Counted from the first letter of the stretch, positions 9,909-18,776 are shown. The stretch: DNA of 64,000 nucleotides from Bacillus salipaludis (GCF_004358205.1 NZ_SMYO01000016.1:1-64000); one strand, 5' to 3'. Program-made: numbers and translations. The notes: generated from the letters alone by a model not told the origin.

Positions 9909-10428
9909 TCATTTTAATTTATCAATAGGAACATCAAAATATAGTAAAAGAACAATAATGATTGGTACAGAAAGTGCATATGCCATTAAAGGTTTCTTAT
10001 AGTGCAAAATTAACATCGGAAACATGACACAATTGAATAAAACGGACCACCAAAAATTCCATCCATGATAATATTTAAATAAACCAATTAGGTGATAAGA
10101 TATTTCTATTGCTGAGTTTAACAATACCCAAAAAATAATATAGAAAATTTGTTTTTTTTTTTGTTTCAGGGTAACAGGAAAGAAATAGTAGAACAGTACA
10201 GGTAAATCCTACAAATGTGATTGCAAGGCTATTTAATGTATGAGTTGGCAGGAAGGTATCGAAATCACTATATTCCCATAAAGGATAATTGTAGGTCAAA
10301 ACTTCATATAATAATGCACAAGTAATCTTAAAGAGAATGGTACTTTGGTACTTTTCCCAATTCCTCCAATCCCCCCAACGCCAGACAGCAACAATAAATG
10401 TAAATAACCCAAGGATTTGAATTGATTA
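9909..10428 (-). pseudogene. CBO0543-type membrane protein, frameshifted
   Basis: Minus-strand reading gives WRWGDWRNWEKYQSTILF, then LTYNYPLWEYSDFDTFLP, followed after a long A/T homopolymer (about 10149-10160) in another frame by IFYIIFWVLLNSAIEISYHL and FKYYHGWNFWW. Joined, this is about 170 residues with several membrane segments and the W-rich pattern of the CBO0543 family of Bacillus/Clostridium membrane proteins, whose function is unknown. Two lesions are visible: a frameshift at the homopolymer and no start codon (an in-frame TAA lies just before the first conserved residues). The homopolymer shift could be a sequencing error, the missing start less so. Confidence 0.6.
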
Positions 10429-10493
10429 TCCCTCGTCTTTCCAAATGAATATTTGTCTAGGGTATTATCATTTCCAAATAATTGGGATTAATT

Positions 10494-10690
10494 CTATTCC
10501 GCTAAGCTTTTGACAATTGTTTTTCTTTCCACATAACAAGTAATATCGAGACCAATGACCAAAATGACAGCAGCGAAAAGATAAGGATAGTGAATGTTGA
10601 AGTCAAAAAGTATCCCGCCCATCGCTGATCCGACGATATTGACTAAACTTGTATAAGTTGAATTCATTCAAGCAACAAATTCTTGCTCTT
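10494..10690 (-). pseudogene. MFS transporter C-terminal fragment
   Basis: Minus strand reads LPIKEQEFVA-stop-MNSTYTSLVNIVGSAMGGILF ... HYPYLFAAVILVIGLDITCYVERK before the stop at 10494-10496. This is the last helix pair of a major-facilitator exporter, with one internal stop and no upstream remainder. It is a stump left by deletion. Confidence 0.55.
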
Positions 10691-10706
10691 TAATGGGAAA
10701 TGACAG

Positions 10707-10736
10707 AAAACACCTCCAATTCAAGGAGGTGTTTTT
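10707..10736. terminator. Strong bidirectional terminator
   Basis: AAAACACCTCC (10707-10717) pairs perfectly with GGAGGTGTTTT (from 10725) with T-runs on both strands. It lies 100 bp beyond the ZinT gene and probably ends it. Confidence 0.8.
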
Positions 10737-10837
10737 ATCATACTGAATAGTGAGCGGCTATTTAAATTTTATTTATTTTCCCTCATAGAAAACTAGCCTT
10801 AAGTTTGTCAATTTAAATAACAGTTTTATAAAATTAA

Positions 10838-11578
10838 TTAATGTGCATTCATTTCTTCTGCGATTCCTTCACCGCTTAAATTAGAAAAATAATAGGTTGG
10901 CCAATTGTCTAATTCATTAAAAAGAGTGACATGATCTTCATCTCCAAAATAAATATGGTAATGTTCTGTTTTTGTTGGATAAATACTATGATCACTAAAT
11001 TGAACATATTTTGGTACTCCATCTGCTTCTCTAACTAAATCAAATAAATAACGAATGCCTCTATTTCCAGATTCATAAGTTAAAAATTCGTATCCATGAT
11101 ACTTATATTCTCCTGTTTTTCCTTTTCCATTTTTATAAAACGTTATCGTATTATCTTTTATAACGATTCGTTCAATGTCTGTTTCATACCCAACTTTATA
11201 ATATTCTTTGTACTCTTCAAAGGTTTTATCTTTCTTTGTTTCTGCTTTTTTCTGTAAGACCCCATCTAAAGTTCCATCTAATAAGTATGGGTAGACTGAT
11301 TGCCAATCTCCTTCCCAATCTGATAATTCTCTATCTTCTACTTCATCATCTTCAAATATCCCTGAATATATTTCTTTCTGTTTTTCATCATCGTGAATAT
11401 GGTTATGATTATGGGTATGATCTGTACTTTCTGCAGATTCAGAATTGGAATCAGAAGAAGCAGGCTCTGATTCAGAGGAAGCATTTTCGACAGGTGAATC
11501 CGCTTCTTTTTGACAGCCTGTAAGGATTATACCTAATAAGAAAAACACAATTATTGATTTGATAAATTCTTTTTTCAT
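10838..11578 (-). CDS. ZinT-domain zinc-binding lipoprotein
   Basis: A 246-residue protein with signal peptide and lipobox (LGIILTGC, Cys 22), a Ser/Glu-rich linker, then a histidine-rich stretch (HTHNHNHIHD, around 54-63) and a C-terminal ZinT/YodA domain (from ELSDWEGDWQSVYPYL to the His-rich end, with YVQFSDHSIYPTKTEHYHIYFG and the terminal WPTYYFSN). ZinT proteins bind zinc extracellularly and pass it to ZnuA-type ABC binding proteins; some Gram-positive adhesins fuse both domains, but here ZinT stands alone behind a lipid anchor. Two Zur-type operators lie directly upstream, so induction under zinc starvation is expected. No ABC transporter genes are adjacent. Confidence 0.9.
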   Translation of the reverse strand: MKKEFIKSIIVFFLLGIILTGCQKEADSPVENASSESEPASSDSNSESAESTDHTHNHNHIHDDEKQKEIYSGIFEDDEVEDRELSDWEGDWQSVYPYLLDGTLDGVLQKKAETKKDKTFEEYKEYYKVGYETDIERIVIKDNTITFYKNGKGKTGEYKYHGYEFLTYESGNRGIRYLFDLVREADGVPKYVQFSDHSIYPTKTEHYHIYFGDEDHVTLFNELDNWPTYYFSNLSGEGIAEEMNAH

Positions 11579-11616
11579 AAATAAAATCTCTCCTTTTCCT
11601 TTTTAATAGTCGACAC

Positions 11617-11637
11617 AAATCGTAATGATTACTATTT
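11617..11637. promoter_or_regulatory. Zur box 1
   Basis: AAATCGTAAT-G-ATTACTATTT matches the Bacillus Zur inverted repeat (arms AAATCGTAAT/ATTACGATTT) with a single change in the right arm. It lies 39 bp upstream of the zinT start. Confidence 0.85.
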
Positions 11638-11679
11638 GAATTCTATAAATATAGTATGTTTTAAAATTTCTGTCAATAT

Positions 11680-11700
11680 AAAACGTAATGATTATGATTT
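11680..11700. promoter_or_regulatory. Zur box 2
   Basis: AAAACGTAAT-G-ATTATGATTT is a second near-consensus Zur palindrome, 63 bp from the first (about six helical turns). Two sites suggest tight repression of zinT in zinc-replete cells. Confidence 0.8.
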
Positions 11701-11814
11701 GTTTAATTTAAAGGCTTCAATAATTGTTAAATGAGGACGAAATTATCCCACTAAAAGTCAACATTTGTTGGCTTCAATCTTTCAGAAGAGGGCAAAATTA
11801 GCAGCCAAAGGGGA

Positions 11815-11836
11815 ATTTTGCATCTACATGCAAAAT
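11815..11836. promoter_or_regulatory. Perfect palindrome, candidate activator site for a sigma-54 promoter
   Basis: Nine-base arms ATTTTGCAT and ATGCAAAAT with a CTAC spacer. It lies about 100 bp upstream of the sigma-54 promoter, a usual place for an enhancer-binding activator. It resembles the TGCA-containing upstream sites of RocR-type activators, but this identity is inference. Confidence 0.6.
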
Positions 11837-11924
11837 GAATTATAAAATTAAAAATATTTTTGCACTAAAATAAAAAATTTTTGACAAAGGCAGCTGTTAG
11901 TAAAGGATTTTTTACTAGAAATTT

Positions 11925-11940
11925 TGGCATAAAAATTGCA
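11925..11940 (+). promoter_or_regulatory. Sigma-54 (SigL) promoter
   Basis: TGGCATAAAAATTGCA fits the -24/-12 consensus TGGCAC-N5-TTGCA with one deviation and exact GG-GC spacing. It precedes the amino-acid permease by about 155 bp, so the permease is probably under SigL and an enhancer-binding activator. Confidence 0.75.
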
Positions 11941-12096
11941 TAATAAAATTTTGAATAAGTGCTTTGGTATTCAATTATTATCGGTTGAATTTTCGGAAAA
12001 AACTGAAAGTTAAAAGGACTTATTGGTACTTACTTACGTTAGATTACTGGTTATATTGTAAGTACTAAAAAAATAAAGAGGAGGAGTGATGTGAAA

Positions 12097-13587
12097 ATGG
12101 GATTAAGGGAAGAAAAAGTGATAGTTCCCCAACACTCAGGAAATGAAGAGCCGAAGTTAAATCGCGGTTTGAAAGCCCGGCATTTAACGATGATTTCGAT
12201 TGGTGGAGCGATTGGTACAGGCTTGTTTTTAGGCAGCGGTTCTGCGATTCACGCAGCTGGGCCGGGTGGTGCATTATTTGCCTATGCATTTGTTGGATTG
12301 ATGGTATATTTTGTTATGACGAGCTTAGGAGAACTATCTGCTTTTATGCCAACAAGCGGTGCGTTTAGTACCTATGGAACGAAGTTTGTAGATCCTGCAT
12401 TTGGATTTGCGTTAGGGTGGACATACTGGTTTAACTGGGCCATGACGATTGCAGCGGAATTAACAGCTTCTACCATGATTATGAAATTCTGGTTTCCGAA
12501 TAGTCCATCAATACTATGGAGTTTCTCATTTTTAGCCATTATTTTTCTATTAAACTATTTATCCGTTAAGGGATATGGTGAAGGGGAATATTGGTTTTCC
12601 TTCATTAAAGTTTCCGCCATTGTGATTTTTATCGTCATCGGCTTATTGATGATTTTTGGAATAATGGGTGGAGAAGTCATCGGATTTAAAAACTTTACAG
12701 TTGATAAAGCCCCTTTTAGCGGAGGTTTTCTAGGTACCTTTCTTATTTTCATTGCCGCCGGCTTTTCGTTTCAAGGAACAGAAATTGTCGGTGTTGCTGC
12801 AGGTGAAAGTGAAGATCCAGCGAAAAACATACCAAAAGCCATCAATAGTGTTTTCTGGCGTATCCTCATTTTTTATGTACTAGCCATCTTTGTTGTTGGT
12901 CTTATTATCCCTTATACAAACCCGAATTTACAAAGTGATGATGTAATGGTGAGCCCATTCACACTTGTATTTAAAAAGGCTGGTCTTGCGTTTGCAGCAT
13001 CACTCATGAATGCGGTTATTTTGACTGCGGTCTTGTCTGCAGGTAATTCAAGTCTTTATGCATCCACTCGTATGTTATACGCAATGGCAAAAGAAGGACA
13101 AGCTCCACGCATTTTTGCAAAGCTTAATAAGCGCGGAGTACCGTTCGCGGCCATTATTTTAACGACTGCAATTGGTATGCTTGCTTTCTTATCTTCCATC
13201 TTTGGTGACGGTATTGTTTATGTTTGGTTAATGAATTCGATCGGCATCACCGGTTTTATTTTCTGGTTAGGTATTTCTGTAAGTCACTATCGATTCCGTA
13301 AGGCTTATCTAGCCCAGGGCTATTCGCTCGATCAACTGCCATATCGCGCAAAATTATTCCCATTTGGCCCCATTTTCGCGGTATCTATTTGTTTAATTGT
13401 TACATTAGCCCAAAACTATCAAGCATTCCTTGGCGACAAAATTGATTGGGGCAGTGTCATTGCCGCTTATTTAGGAATACCGCTTTTCCTTCTCTTGTGG
13501 TTTGGATTTAAGTTTATCAAGAAGACAAAGGTAGTTAGACTAGAAGAATGTGAATTTGATTTTAATTTTGAAAAAACACATGATTAA
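12097..13587 (+). CDS. Amino-acid permease (LysP/RocE-type, APC family)
   Basis: About 496 residues with 12 membrane segments. The APC signature is clear: LNRGLKARHLTMISIGGAIG at the N-terminus, GTGLFLGSGSAI in TM1, and FQGTEIVGVAAGESEDPAKN after TM6, typical of the basic/aromatic amino-acid permeases (LysP, RocE, YvsH). I favour a lysine or arginine type; exact substrate is uncertain. A GTG at 12091 is an alternative start; the ATG at 12097 has better spacing (10 nt) to GAGGAGGAG. A sigma-54 promoter and palindromic upstream site imply activation by an amino-acid-responsive enhancer-binding protein, as for the Bacillus roc genes. No lysine riboswitch is visible. It is monocistronic, with a terminator just downstream. 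Confidence 0.88.
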   Translation: MGLREEKVIVPQHSGNEEPKLNRGLKARHLTMISIGGAIGTGLFLGSGSAIHAAGPGGALFAYAFVGLMVYFVMTSLGELSAFMPTSGAFSTYGTKFVDPAFGFALGWTYWFNWAMTIAAELTASTMIMKFWFPNSPSILWSFSFLAIIFLLNYLSVKGYGEGEYWFSFIKVSAIVIFIVIGLLMIFGIMGGEVIGFKNFTVDKAPFSGGFLGTFLIFIAAGFSFQGTEIVGVAAGESEDPAKNIPKAINSVFWRILIFYVLAIFVVGLIIPYTNPNLQSDDVMVSPFTLVFKKAGLAFAASLMNAVILTAVLSAGNSSLYASTRMLYAMAKEGQAPRIFAKLNKRGVPFAAIILTTAIGMLAFLSSIFGDGIVYVWLMNSIGITGFIFWLGISVSHYRFRKAYLAQGYSLDQLPYRAKLFPFGPIFAVSICLIVTLAQNYQAFLGDKIDWGSVIAAYLGIPLFLLLWFGFKFIKKTKVVRLEECEFDFNFEKTHD

Positions 13588-13595
13588 TTAGACTG

Positions 13596-13630
13596 AAAAA
13601 AATGCCCTCGATGTTTGAGAGCATTTTTCT
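13596..13630 (+). terminator. Terminator of the permease gene
   Basis: AATGCCCTC pairs with GAGAGCATT (one mismatch) across a short loop and is followed by a T-run. It lies 10 nt after the stop codon. Confidence 0.75.
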
Positions 13631-13922
13631 TATTTAAAGAATCGATTATTGTTATGTTACCAATCCAACGAGAGTTATGAAAAAACCCGTTTTTTAATGT
13701 TGTATTTTCTAAAAGGACTTTAGTGTCCATGCTTTGAGATAATAACCTTTCCATATCTTCTATTTTGTCTCAACTAGATGTGGCTCACGAATAATTACTT
13801 GTGAAAGGGTTACTTTTCATTTTGAAGGTAGGTATTATATCTGTTAAAATGAACTGCCCCGTAATTGTTACGGGGTGTTTTTATGACCAGGCATTTTTCA
13901 GAAGCGTAACACCAAGTTCAAT
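13631..13922. other. Intergenic debris
   Basis: About 290 bp with no gene. A short CCCCGTAATTGTTACGGGG hairpin with a T-run near 13857-13880 is a terminator-like structure without an upstream gene, probably left from a lost one. Confidence 0.4.
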
Positions 13923-14105
13923 TTCATCACAATAAAGATTACTAAAACCAATTTTAATAATTTAGTTCATGCCAATATTGGCTCTGCGCGGATACTTGAA
14001 AAGAATAGATATGACTTTCATGGAAGATTAAAGGACCACTATTTTATAGAGAATAAGTATTATGATGCATTTCTTTTCGACAAAATTACAAACATGGAAA
14101 CTTAG
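13923..14105 (+). pseudogene. GNAT acetyltransferase C-terminal fragment
   Basis: The frame reads NIGSARILEKNRYDFHGRLKDHYFIENKYYDAFLFDKI to a stop at 14103-14105. This is the last third of a RimJ/RimL-type GNAT acetyltransferase (acetyl-CoA binding NxxSxxxxEK followed by the final strand). No N-terminal domain or start is present, so it is a deletion stump. Confidence 0.6.
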
Positions 14106-14201
14106 CGTTCTTATACAGATAAAATGAAGATCTTTGTTGACCATGATTCAATAAAATATAGTCCGTTGTTATTCAATTAAAAGGCGCGATTGTGGAGTAA
14201 T

Positions 14202-14662
14202 TTAGATAGGAAACGAATAAACTTTTTTACAAAAATTGAAACCTAAATCTAATTTATGAAAAAGAATCCACTTTGATTGTAAGGATAAGCCCTTCTTAAA
14301 AACTATTTTGCAGAAATACCACCAGCGATCGGGTACTTTTCTACAATGGTTGGCCTTTTCTTTATATCCGCACGGAAACATAATAGCTACACCCCCGCAA
14401 ACTTTGAGAGCTGCCCAAACCTGCAAGGGAAGAATTTACAACGTGTAAGTCTCTTGTTGGTCTGGCCATACGTTCAATCTTATAAATCACTAATTTGTCT
14501 CCTGCTCTTAGATATTCCATGGCATTGTTCAGTTCGGGCCTGCCATTATTACCACTTTTCTTTCGTGAAATATCTTAGTGCATCCATACTTTTCTAATTG
14601 TTCAACTTATAAGGAATAATCCTAATCTAAGATACTTACCCTTTGCGTATCCAACAAGTTCA
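14202..14662 (-). pseudogene. Serine recombinase (resolvase/invertase) remnant
   Basis: Minus strand reads VGYAK, a shift, VSILD-stop-DYSL-stop-VEQLEKYGCTKIFHERK, then GNNGRPELNNAMEYLRAGDKLVIYKIERMARPTRDLHVVN. This is the catalytic domain of a Tn3/Hin-type serine recombinase (normally YARVSTxDQxxxxQxxxLxxxGC...DxLvvxkxDRLaRst). At least two stops and two frameshifts are present; the DNA-binding part is not recognisable. It is one of several dead recombinases in the window. Confidence 0.65.
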
Positions 14663-14734
14663 CTCAACTTTGATCATTCCTGTCTAAATGATATATAACT
14701 TTCTGTACATTTTTTATAGACTAACTTTTAGATG

Positions 14735-14960
14735 GAAATCAAAATAGAAAAAAAGCGAAAAAACTGATATTTTCGTAGTATTAAAAAACTTACGAGTTTT
14801 GGAACAAATAATAAAATGTGTTTTTTAACTTTGTTTAGCAATCGAGCCAAATTGTTGAAGAACGTATTTAAGAAAATTAGATATATTATTAAGTAATAGA
14901 ATAGATTGTGAAGTAATTGTATTTAAACGAACTGTCAGTTGAATAAGAACTCATAATTTT
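14735..14960. repeat. Dispersed repeat family D2, copy A
   Basis: Shares with 20082-20270 the blocks AGATGGAAATCAAA, AGAAAAAAAGCGAAA, ACGAGTTTTG, AACTTTGTT, AGCAATCG, TAAGTAAT and CTGTCAGTTGAAT/GTGTCAGTTGAAT in the same order. A shorter, weaker match (TTTTCGTAGT...AAAACTTACAA) lies at 22205-22255. Function unknown; in the second case it precedes a very small hydrophobic ORF. Confidence 0.5.
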
Positions 14961-15152
14961 ATAAAAACAGCCAGATATGAATCTGGCAATTTTTTGAAAA
15001 GAAAAAAGCGAAAAGTTTCTTTTAGATTAAATTTCATGACTTATAGGACGTTTAATCATCTCATTAATTGATACAAGCTGGTTGTTCAATTGTAAATACA
15101 GTGGCAGGAGCAATTCTTAAGCATCCATCGTGCCTTCATAAATTTATATATT

Positions 15153-15935
15153 CTAACCTTTCTCATTGGCATAAAATTCAAATATCTTCTTGTATTTTTC
15201 CCCATACTTATCCAATAGTTCTGCTTCAAAATCTTTCTCAATATGTTGCATGATTAGATCATGGTAAAAAGCTGTTTTGAGCATACCAACTACAGATGGA
15301 TGGTCAGTCTCTAAGGCAGATAGTTTTGTTGAACCTCCAAAGCCTCCTAGTAATGCTGTATGTGAATCGCATAAAATCGAAAAATTCCTTAATTCAGAAA
15401 TGCTCCAATCATCGCTCCTTACGTGAACAAATACGTTCTGAAGCATTGTTTGACACTCACCTATAGTAATGAGTATGACATTGATTCCTCTTTTTTCGGC
15501 TTCAAGCAAGTCCTCTTCAACCCAATGTAAATCTTCTGACCAAATGTCTATAATTATGAAATCTTCAGCATTTGCAATTATTCGATGAATAGTTGTATTA
15601 AGCTGCTTCTCCCCTTGCCAGTTGTAAAAAGACGGAGTAATTCTAGGTGGAGACTTTAATTTATTTACTAAAACTTTTGTAACTTGTTCAAATTCAGCTT
15701 GTAAATGTTTCGCTAAATGCTCGATTGGAACAGTATCGTATCGGACCGGTTCTCCCTCAATGCTGCGACAAGCACCTTTATCTGTTAACGATCGCAGGGC
15801 GGAATAAACATTAGTACGAGAAACTGACACTCTTTTAGCAACCTCATAACCTGATATTCCGGGTTCATCATGAAGTGTTAAATAGCAGCGTGCTTCAAGA
15901 TCAGATAATCCTATTTTTTTTAGCAACTCAATCAT
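15153..15935 (-). CDS. TrmB-family transcriptional regulator
   Basis: A 260-residue protein. Residues 1-70 form a winged helix (LLKKIGLSDLEARCYLTLHDEPGISGYEVAKRVSVSRTNVYSALRSL), the N-terminal pattern of TrmB regulators, and the rest is the phospholipase-D-like effector domain (IIANAEDFIIIDIWSEDLHWVEEDLLEAEKRGINVILI). Such proteins bind a sugar or other small ligand and repress neighbouring genes. It is divergent from the alpha/beta hydrolase-MFS pair. Two 20-bp palindromes in the gap, one just downstream of the hydrolase promoter, are the probable operators. The ligand is unknown. Confidence 0.88.
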   Translation of the reverse strand: MIELLKKIGLSDLEARCYLTLHDEPGISGYEVAKRVSVSRTNVYSALRSLTDKGACRSIEGEPVRYDTVPIEHLAKHLQAEFEQVTKVLVNKLKSPPRITPSFYNWQGEKQLNTTIHRIIANAEDFIIIDIWSEDLHWVEEDLLEAEKRGINVILITIGECQTMLQNVFVHVRSDDWSISELRNFSILCDSHTALLGGFGGSTKLSALETDHPSVVGMLKTAFYHDLIMQHIEKDFEAELLDKYGEKYKKIFEFYANEKG

Positions 15936-16113
15936 ATGAAACCTCCTTTTATCTGTATAAACATAAGTGTTATTTTATGGTGCTACTAATGGATGAATAT
16001 ATTTAAATACTACTAGAATGCAAAAAATAATCAAGATACTTATTTCCATATTTTACACACATGTTTTGAAGTAATTTCTGGCCAAATATTAGAAAATCGT
16101 CGCTTGAAAAATA

Positions 16114-16133
16114 GTGGTATTAAAAAATACTAC
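16114..16133. promoter_or_regulatory. Upstream operator O1 (probable TrmB-family site)
   Basis: GTGGTATT-AAAA-AATACTAC, nearly identical to the site at 16191-16210, lies 18 bp upstream of the -35 box. A further half-site (AATACTACTAG) occurs near 16004. Confidence 0.7.
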
Positions 16134-16150
16134 TTTAATACATAATTACA

Positions 16151-16179
16151 TTGACACTATTCTGAATATTGTTTATAAT
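16151..16179 (+). promoter_or_regulatory. Consensus sigma-A promoter for the hydrolase-MFS genes
   Basis: TTGACA (16151-16156), 17 bp, TATAAT (16174-16179): both hexamers are perfect. A promoter this strong next to an operator implies repression as the control. Confidence 0.85.
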
Positions 16180-16190
16180 CCTTTAAAGAG

Positions 16191-16210
16191 GTAGTATTAT
16201 AAAATACTAC
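16191..16210. promoter_or_regulatory. Downstream operator O2 (probable TrmB-family site)
   Basis: GTAGTATT-ATAA-AATACTAC, a perfect inverted repeat, starts about 11 bp after the -10 box and so covers the likely start of transcription. Its centre is 77 bp from O1, allowing looping. Confidence 0.78.
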
Positions 16211-16320
16211 TCATAAATATCTTATTCCTTATTTTAATTTTTTATAAAAAAAGAAGTGAGGTGAGAAATAATTGTTATAAATTTTACTTTTTAATCACCT
16301 GGAGAAATGGAGGGGTTTAC

Positions 16321-17163
16321 ATGGGGAATACAACTAAGATGGATAATGAAATTACAAAAAAAATGCGAATAGCGTACGCAGAGGATGAGTGGCAGTTTGG
16401 TGATTTACGGATTCCGAAAGGGCCAGGCCCCCATCCTGTTGCAATCGTAATTCACGGTGGATTTTGGAAATCAATTTTTGAATCGGATTTAATGGATGAC
16501 GTTGCTGAGGACCTTACAAATAGTGGATTGGCAACGTGGAATATTGAATATAGAAGGGTAGGGAACGTTGGTGGATCCTATCCTGGTACATTGCAAGATG
16601 TTGCTAGTGCAACAGACTTTTTACGAACAATAGCTGAACAATTTAATTTAGATCTAACGAATGTCATTACGGTGGGGCACTCTGCAGGAGGTCATTTGGC
16701 TCTTTGGTTAGCCGGACGTCATCGCCTTTCAATGGGGAGTATTTTGAAAACGTCTAATGATCCTCTTTTGCTCAAAGGAGTTGTAAGTTTGGGTGGCATC
16801 ATTGACTTAGAGCTTATGAGTAACCTTATACAATACAAACAACGAATGGTAAAAAAGGTGAAAATTGAAAACCCAGTGACTGACCTAGTAGGGGGGACAC
16901 CAAATGAGGTGCCTGAAAGATATCGAGAGGTATCACCGGTCCATCTACTCCCGCTAAATGTACCCCAAGTATTGATTCACGGTGATCTGGATGTAAATGT
17001 CCCATTCAAATTAAGTGCCCTTTATAAAGAACTTGCCGAACAAGCAGGTGACCAAGTAAAGATGATTACACTTTCGAATGTCGAACACTTTGAAATCACT
17101 GACCCAAAGTCACCGGTATGGACTACTATCACTGAGCAGATTAAAGAGTTGATTGGCTCCTGA
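16321..17163 (+). CDS. Alpha/beta hydrolase (esterase/acylase type)
   Basis: About 280 residues. The oxyanion-hole motif HGGFWKS (around 42), nucleophile elbow GHSAGGHLALW (Ser about 120), acid region VLIHGDLDVNVP and catalytic His in NVEHFE are all present, so the enzyme should be active. The layout resembles the BD-FAE/kynurenine-formamidase-like and prenylcysteine-esterase-like hydrolases. Substrate cannot be read. I choose the ATG at 16321 because GGAGGGG lies 5-6 nt before it; a GTG at 16261 would add 20 residues of unlikely sequence. It is first in a probable operon with the MFS carrier, under a perfect sigma-A promoter and TrmB-type operators. Confidence 0.85.
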   Translation: MGNTTKMDNEITKKMRIAYAEDEWQFGDLRIPKGPGPHPVAIVIHGGFWKSIFESDLMDDVAEDLTNSGLATWNIEYRRVGNVGGSYPGTLQDVASATDFLRTIAEQFNLDLTNVITVGHSAGGHLALWLAGRHRLSMGSILKTSNDPLLLKGVVSLGGIIDLELMSNLIQYKQRMVKKVKIENPVTDLVGGTPNEVPERYREVSPVHLLPLNVPQVLIHGDLDVNVPFKLSALYKELAEQAGDQVKMITLSNVEHFEITDPKSPVWTTITEQIKELIGS

Positions 17164-17341
17164 TATAAAACATAAAATCAGCTTCAGTACTGAATGTTTG
17201 TTCGTTTTCTAAATCAAGAAGATGGAAATGTAGTTTACTCGAGCATTGAAGCCCAGGAACAATTGTACAAGCAGAAAAGAATATTCGGTTCCTCATAAAC
17301 AGTTATTCTGTACTAATACATTTTATAAACTTTGGAGAGGA

Positions 17342-18682
17342 ATGATCAAACCAATGTCAAATGCAATGAAAAAAGTATGGGGATATCGATACGTTATTTT
17401 GTTTATCGTTTGGATACTCTATATAATCAATTACTTTGATCGCATGGCTGTTATAACCTTTTTACCGTTCATCCAAAAAGATATGAATTTATCACCAGTA
17501 CAGGTTGGACAAATAGCTTCGATATTCTTTCTTGCCTACTCTGTTGGTCAAGTTGCTTCTGGATTTTTAGCGGATAAATTCGGACCGAAAAAGGTCATGT
17601 ATGTTGCCATTGTCACATTTACTTTAGCATCTTTTTTAACTGGATATGCCGAAACCTTCGGCCAATTTGTTGCTCTTCGAATTGCTTTGGGGCTTGGGGA
17701 AGCACATCATTTCCCTCCTTCGGCTAAAGCGGTAAGTAGCTGGTTTCCATATTCCCAGAGAGGGAAAGCGCTTTCTTTTTTCAATACATCCAATTATGTA
17801 GGGTTAGCGCTTGCGCCGATTATTTTGACTAGTCTCTCTGCCACTTTTTTTAATGACCAGTGGAGACCTGTATTCTTCACATTAGCTATACCTGGTTTAA
17901 TAGGCATCTTGTTACTTTGGGCATTTTTTAAAGATACGCCAAAGGAAATGTATGAAAAAGGTCGATTAAAAATAGAGGAACTTGATTTAATAAATGCGGA
18001 TCAAGGAGCCGTTCTACAAGAATTTCCAAAAGAAAAAGTAAAAAGTAAAATTTTCTTGAAAGACCCTTCTTTCTATGTCATTTGCTTGATTATGTTTTGT
18101 CAAATGGGTATTCTTTGGGGTTTCACCACTTGGCTTAGTACATTCTTAGTCCAGCAGCATGGCTTTAATATCAAGGAAATGGGATTCATAGCCTCATTGC
18201 CTCCTATTATTAGTATCGTCAGTATTCTAATGGGAGGATGGCTGTTGGATAAATTTAATAAAATGAAACCAGTTGCATTAATCGCATATTTAGGATGTAT
18301 TCCTACTCTTTGGATAATTGGTTCTATTGAAAAGGGGAATACTGCTGCCCTGATTACTTTACTTCTTCTCTCTGGGTTTTTCGTTGCTTTTAACTCCGGT
18401 TGTATCACAGCCGTCGTTCAGAAGAGATATCCGAGTTCAGTTGTAGGTAGTGCAACGGGATTAGTTAATGGTTTCGGTCAGTTGGGGGCATTTCTTACTC
18501 CCTTAGTGGCCGGATATCTGGTGACTGTGGGAACCAGCAACAATTATAACTTTTCAAAAGTGTTTATTTATTTCTCTCTTCTTGCTGGCTTGGCAGCTAT
18601 TAGTGCTCTTTTTCTAAAAGAGAAGCCAATCCAAATGAAAGAAATAAATCAGAAGATCGAAGTTCAAAATCATAAAATATAA
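17342..18682 (+). CDS. MFS transporter, ACS (anion:cation symporter) type
   Basis: About 446 residues, 12 membrane segments. INYFDRMAVITFLPFIQKDM at the first helix and the motif GFLADKFGPKKVM between TM2 and TM3 are typical of ACS carriers that take up organic anions such as hexuronates, galactonate or aromatic acids; RIALGLGEAHHFPPSAKAVSSWFP is the family's TM4 block. The start is uncertain: ATG at 17342 is very close to GGAGAGG, ATG at 17354 is 13 nt away, and the frame extends upstream to 17246. Co-transcription with the hydrolase (180 bp upstream, no terminator) suggests that one imports the compound the other cleaves. Confidence 0.85.
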   Translation: MIKPMSNAMKKVWGYRYVILFIVWILYIINYFDRMAVITFLPFIQKDMNLSPVQVGQIASIFFLAYSVGQVASGFLADKFGPKKVMYVAIVTFTLASFLTGYAETFGQFVALRIALGLGEAHHFPPSAKAVSSWFPYSQRGKALSFFNTSNYVGLALAPIILTSLSATFFNDQWRPVFFTLAIPGLIGILLLWAFFKDTPKEMYEKGRLKIEELDLINADQGAVLQEFPKEKVKSKIFLKDPSFYVICLIMFCQMGILWGFTTWLSTFLVQQHGFNIKEMGFIASLPPIISIVSILMGGWLLDKFNKMKPVALIAYLGCIPTLWIIGSIEKGNTAALITLLLLSGFFVAFNSGCITAVVQKRYPSSVVGSATGLVNGFGQLGAFLTPLVAGYLVTVGTSNNYNFSKVFIYFSLLAGLAAISALFLKEKPIQMKEINQKIEVQNHKI

Positions 18683-18776
18683 AGTACATTCCATAGCATG
18701 ATGTTGGGCGGACTTGGGATATAAGTATAGGATTGTTCGGAAGATCGTCATGAAAACAAGCAATTTACTTCGTACC

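Noticed and set aside
11700..12090. Lysine riboswitch or T-box upstream of the permease
   Set aside because: The leader has no conserved L-box or T-box core (no GGTGGCAAC T-box motif) and no terminator/antiterminator pair; the sigma-54 promoter explains control better.
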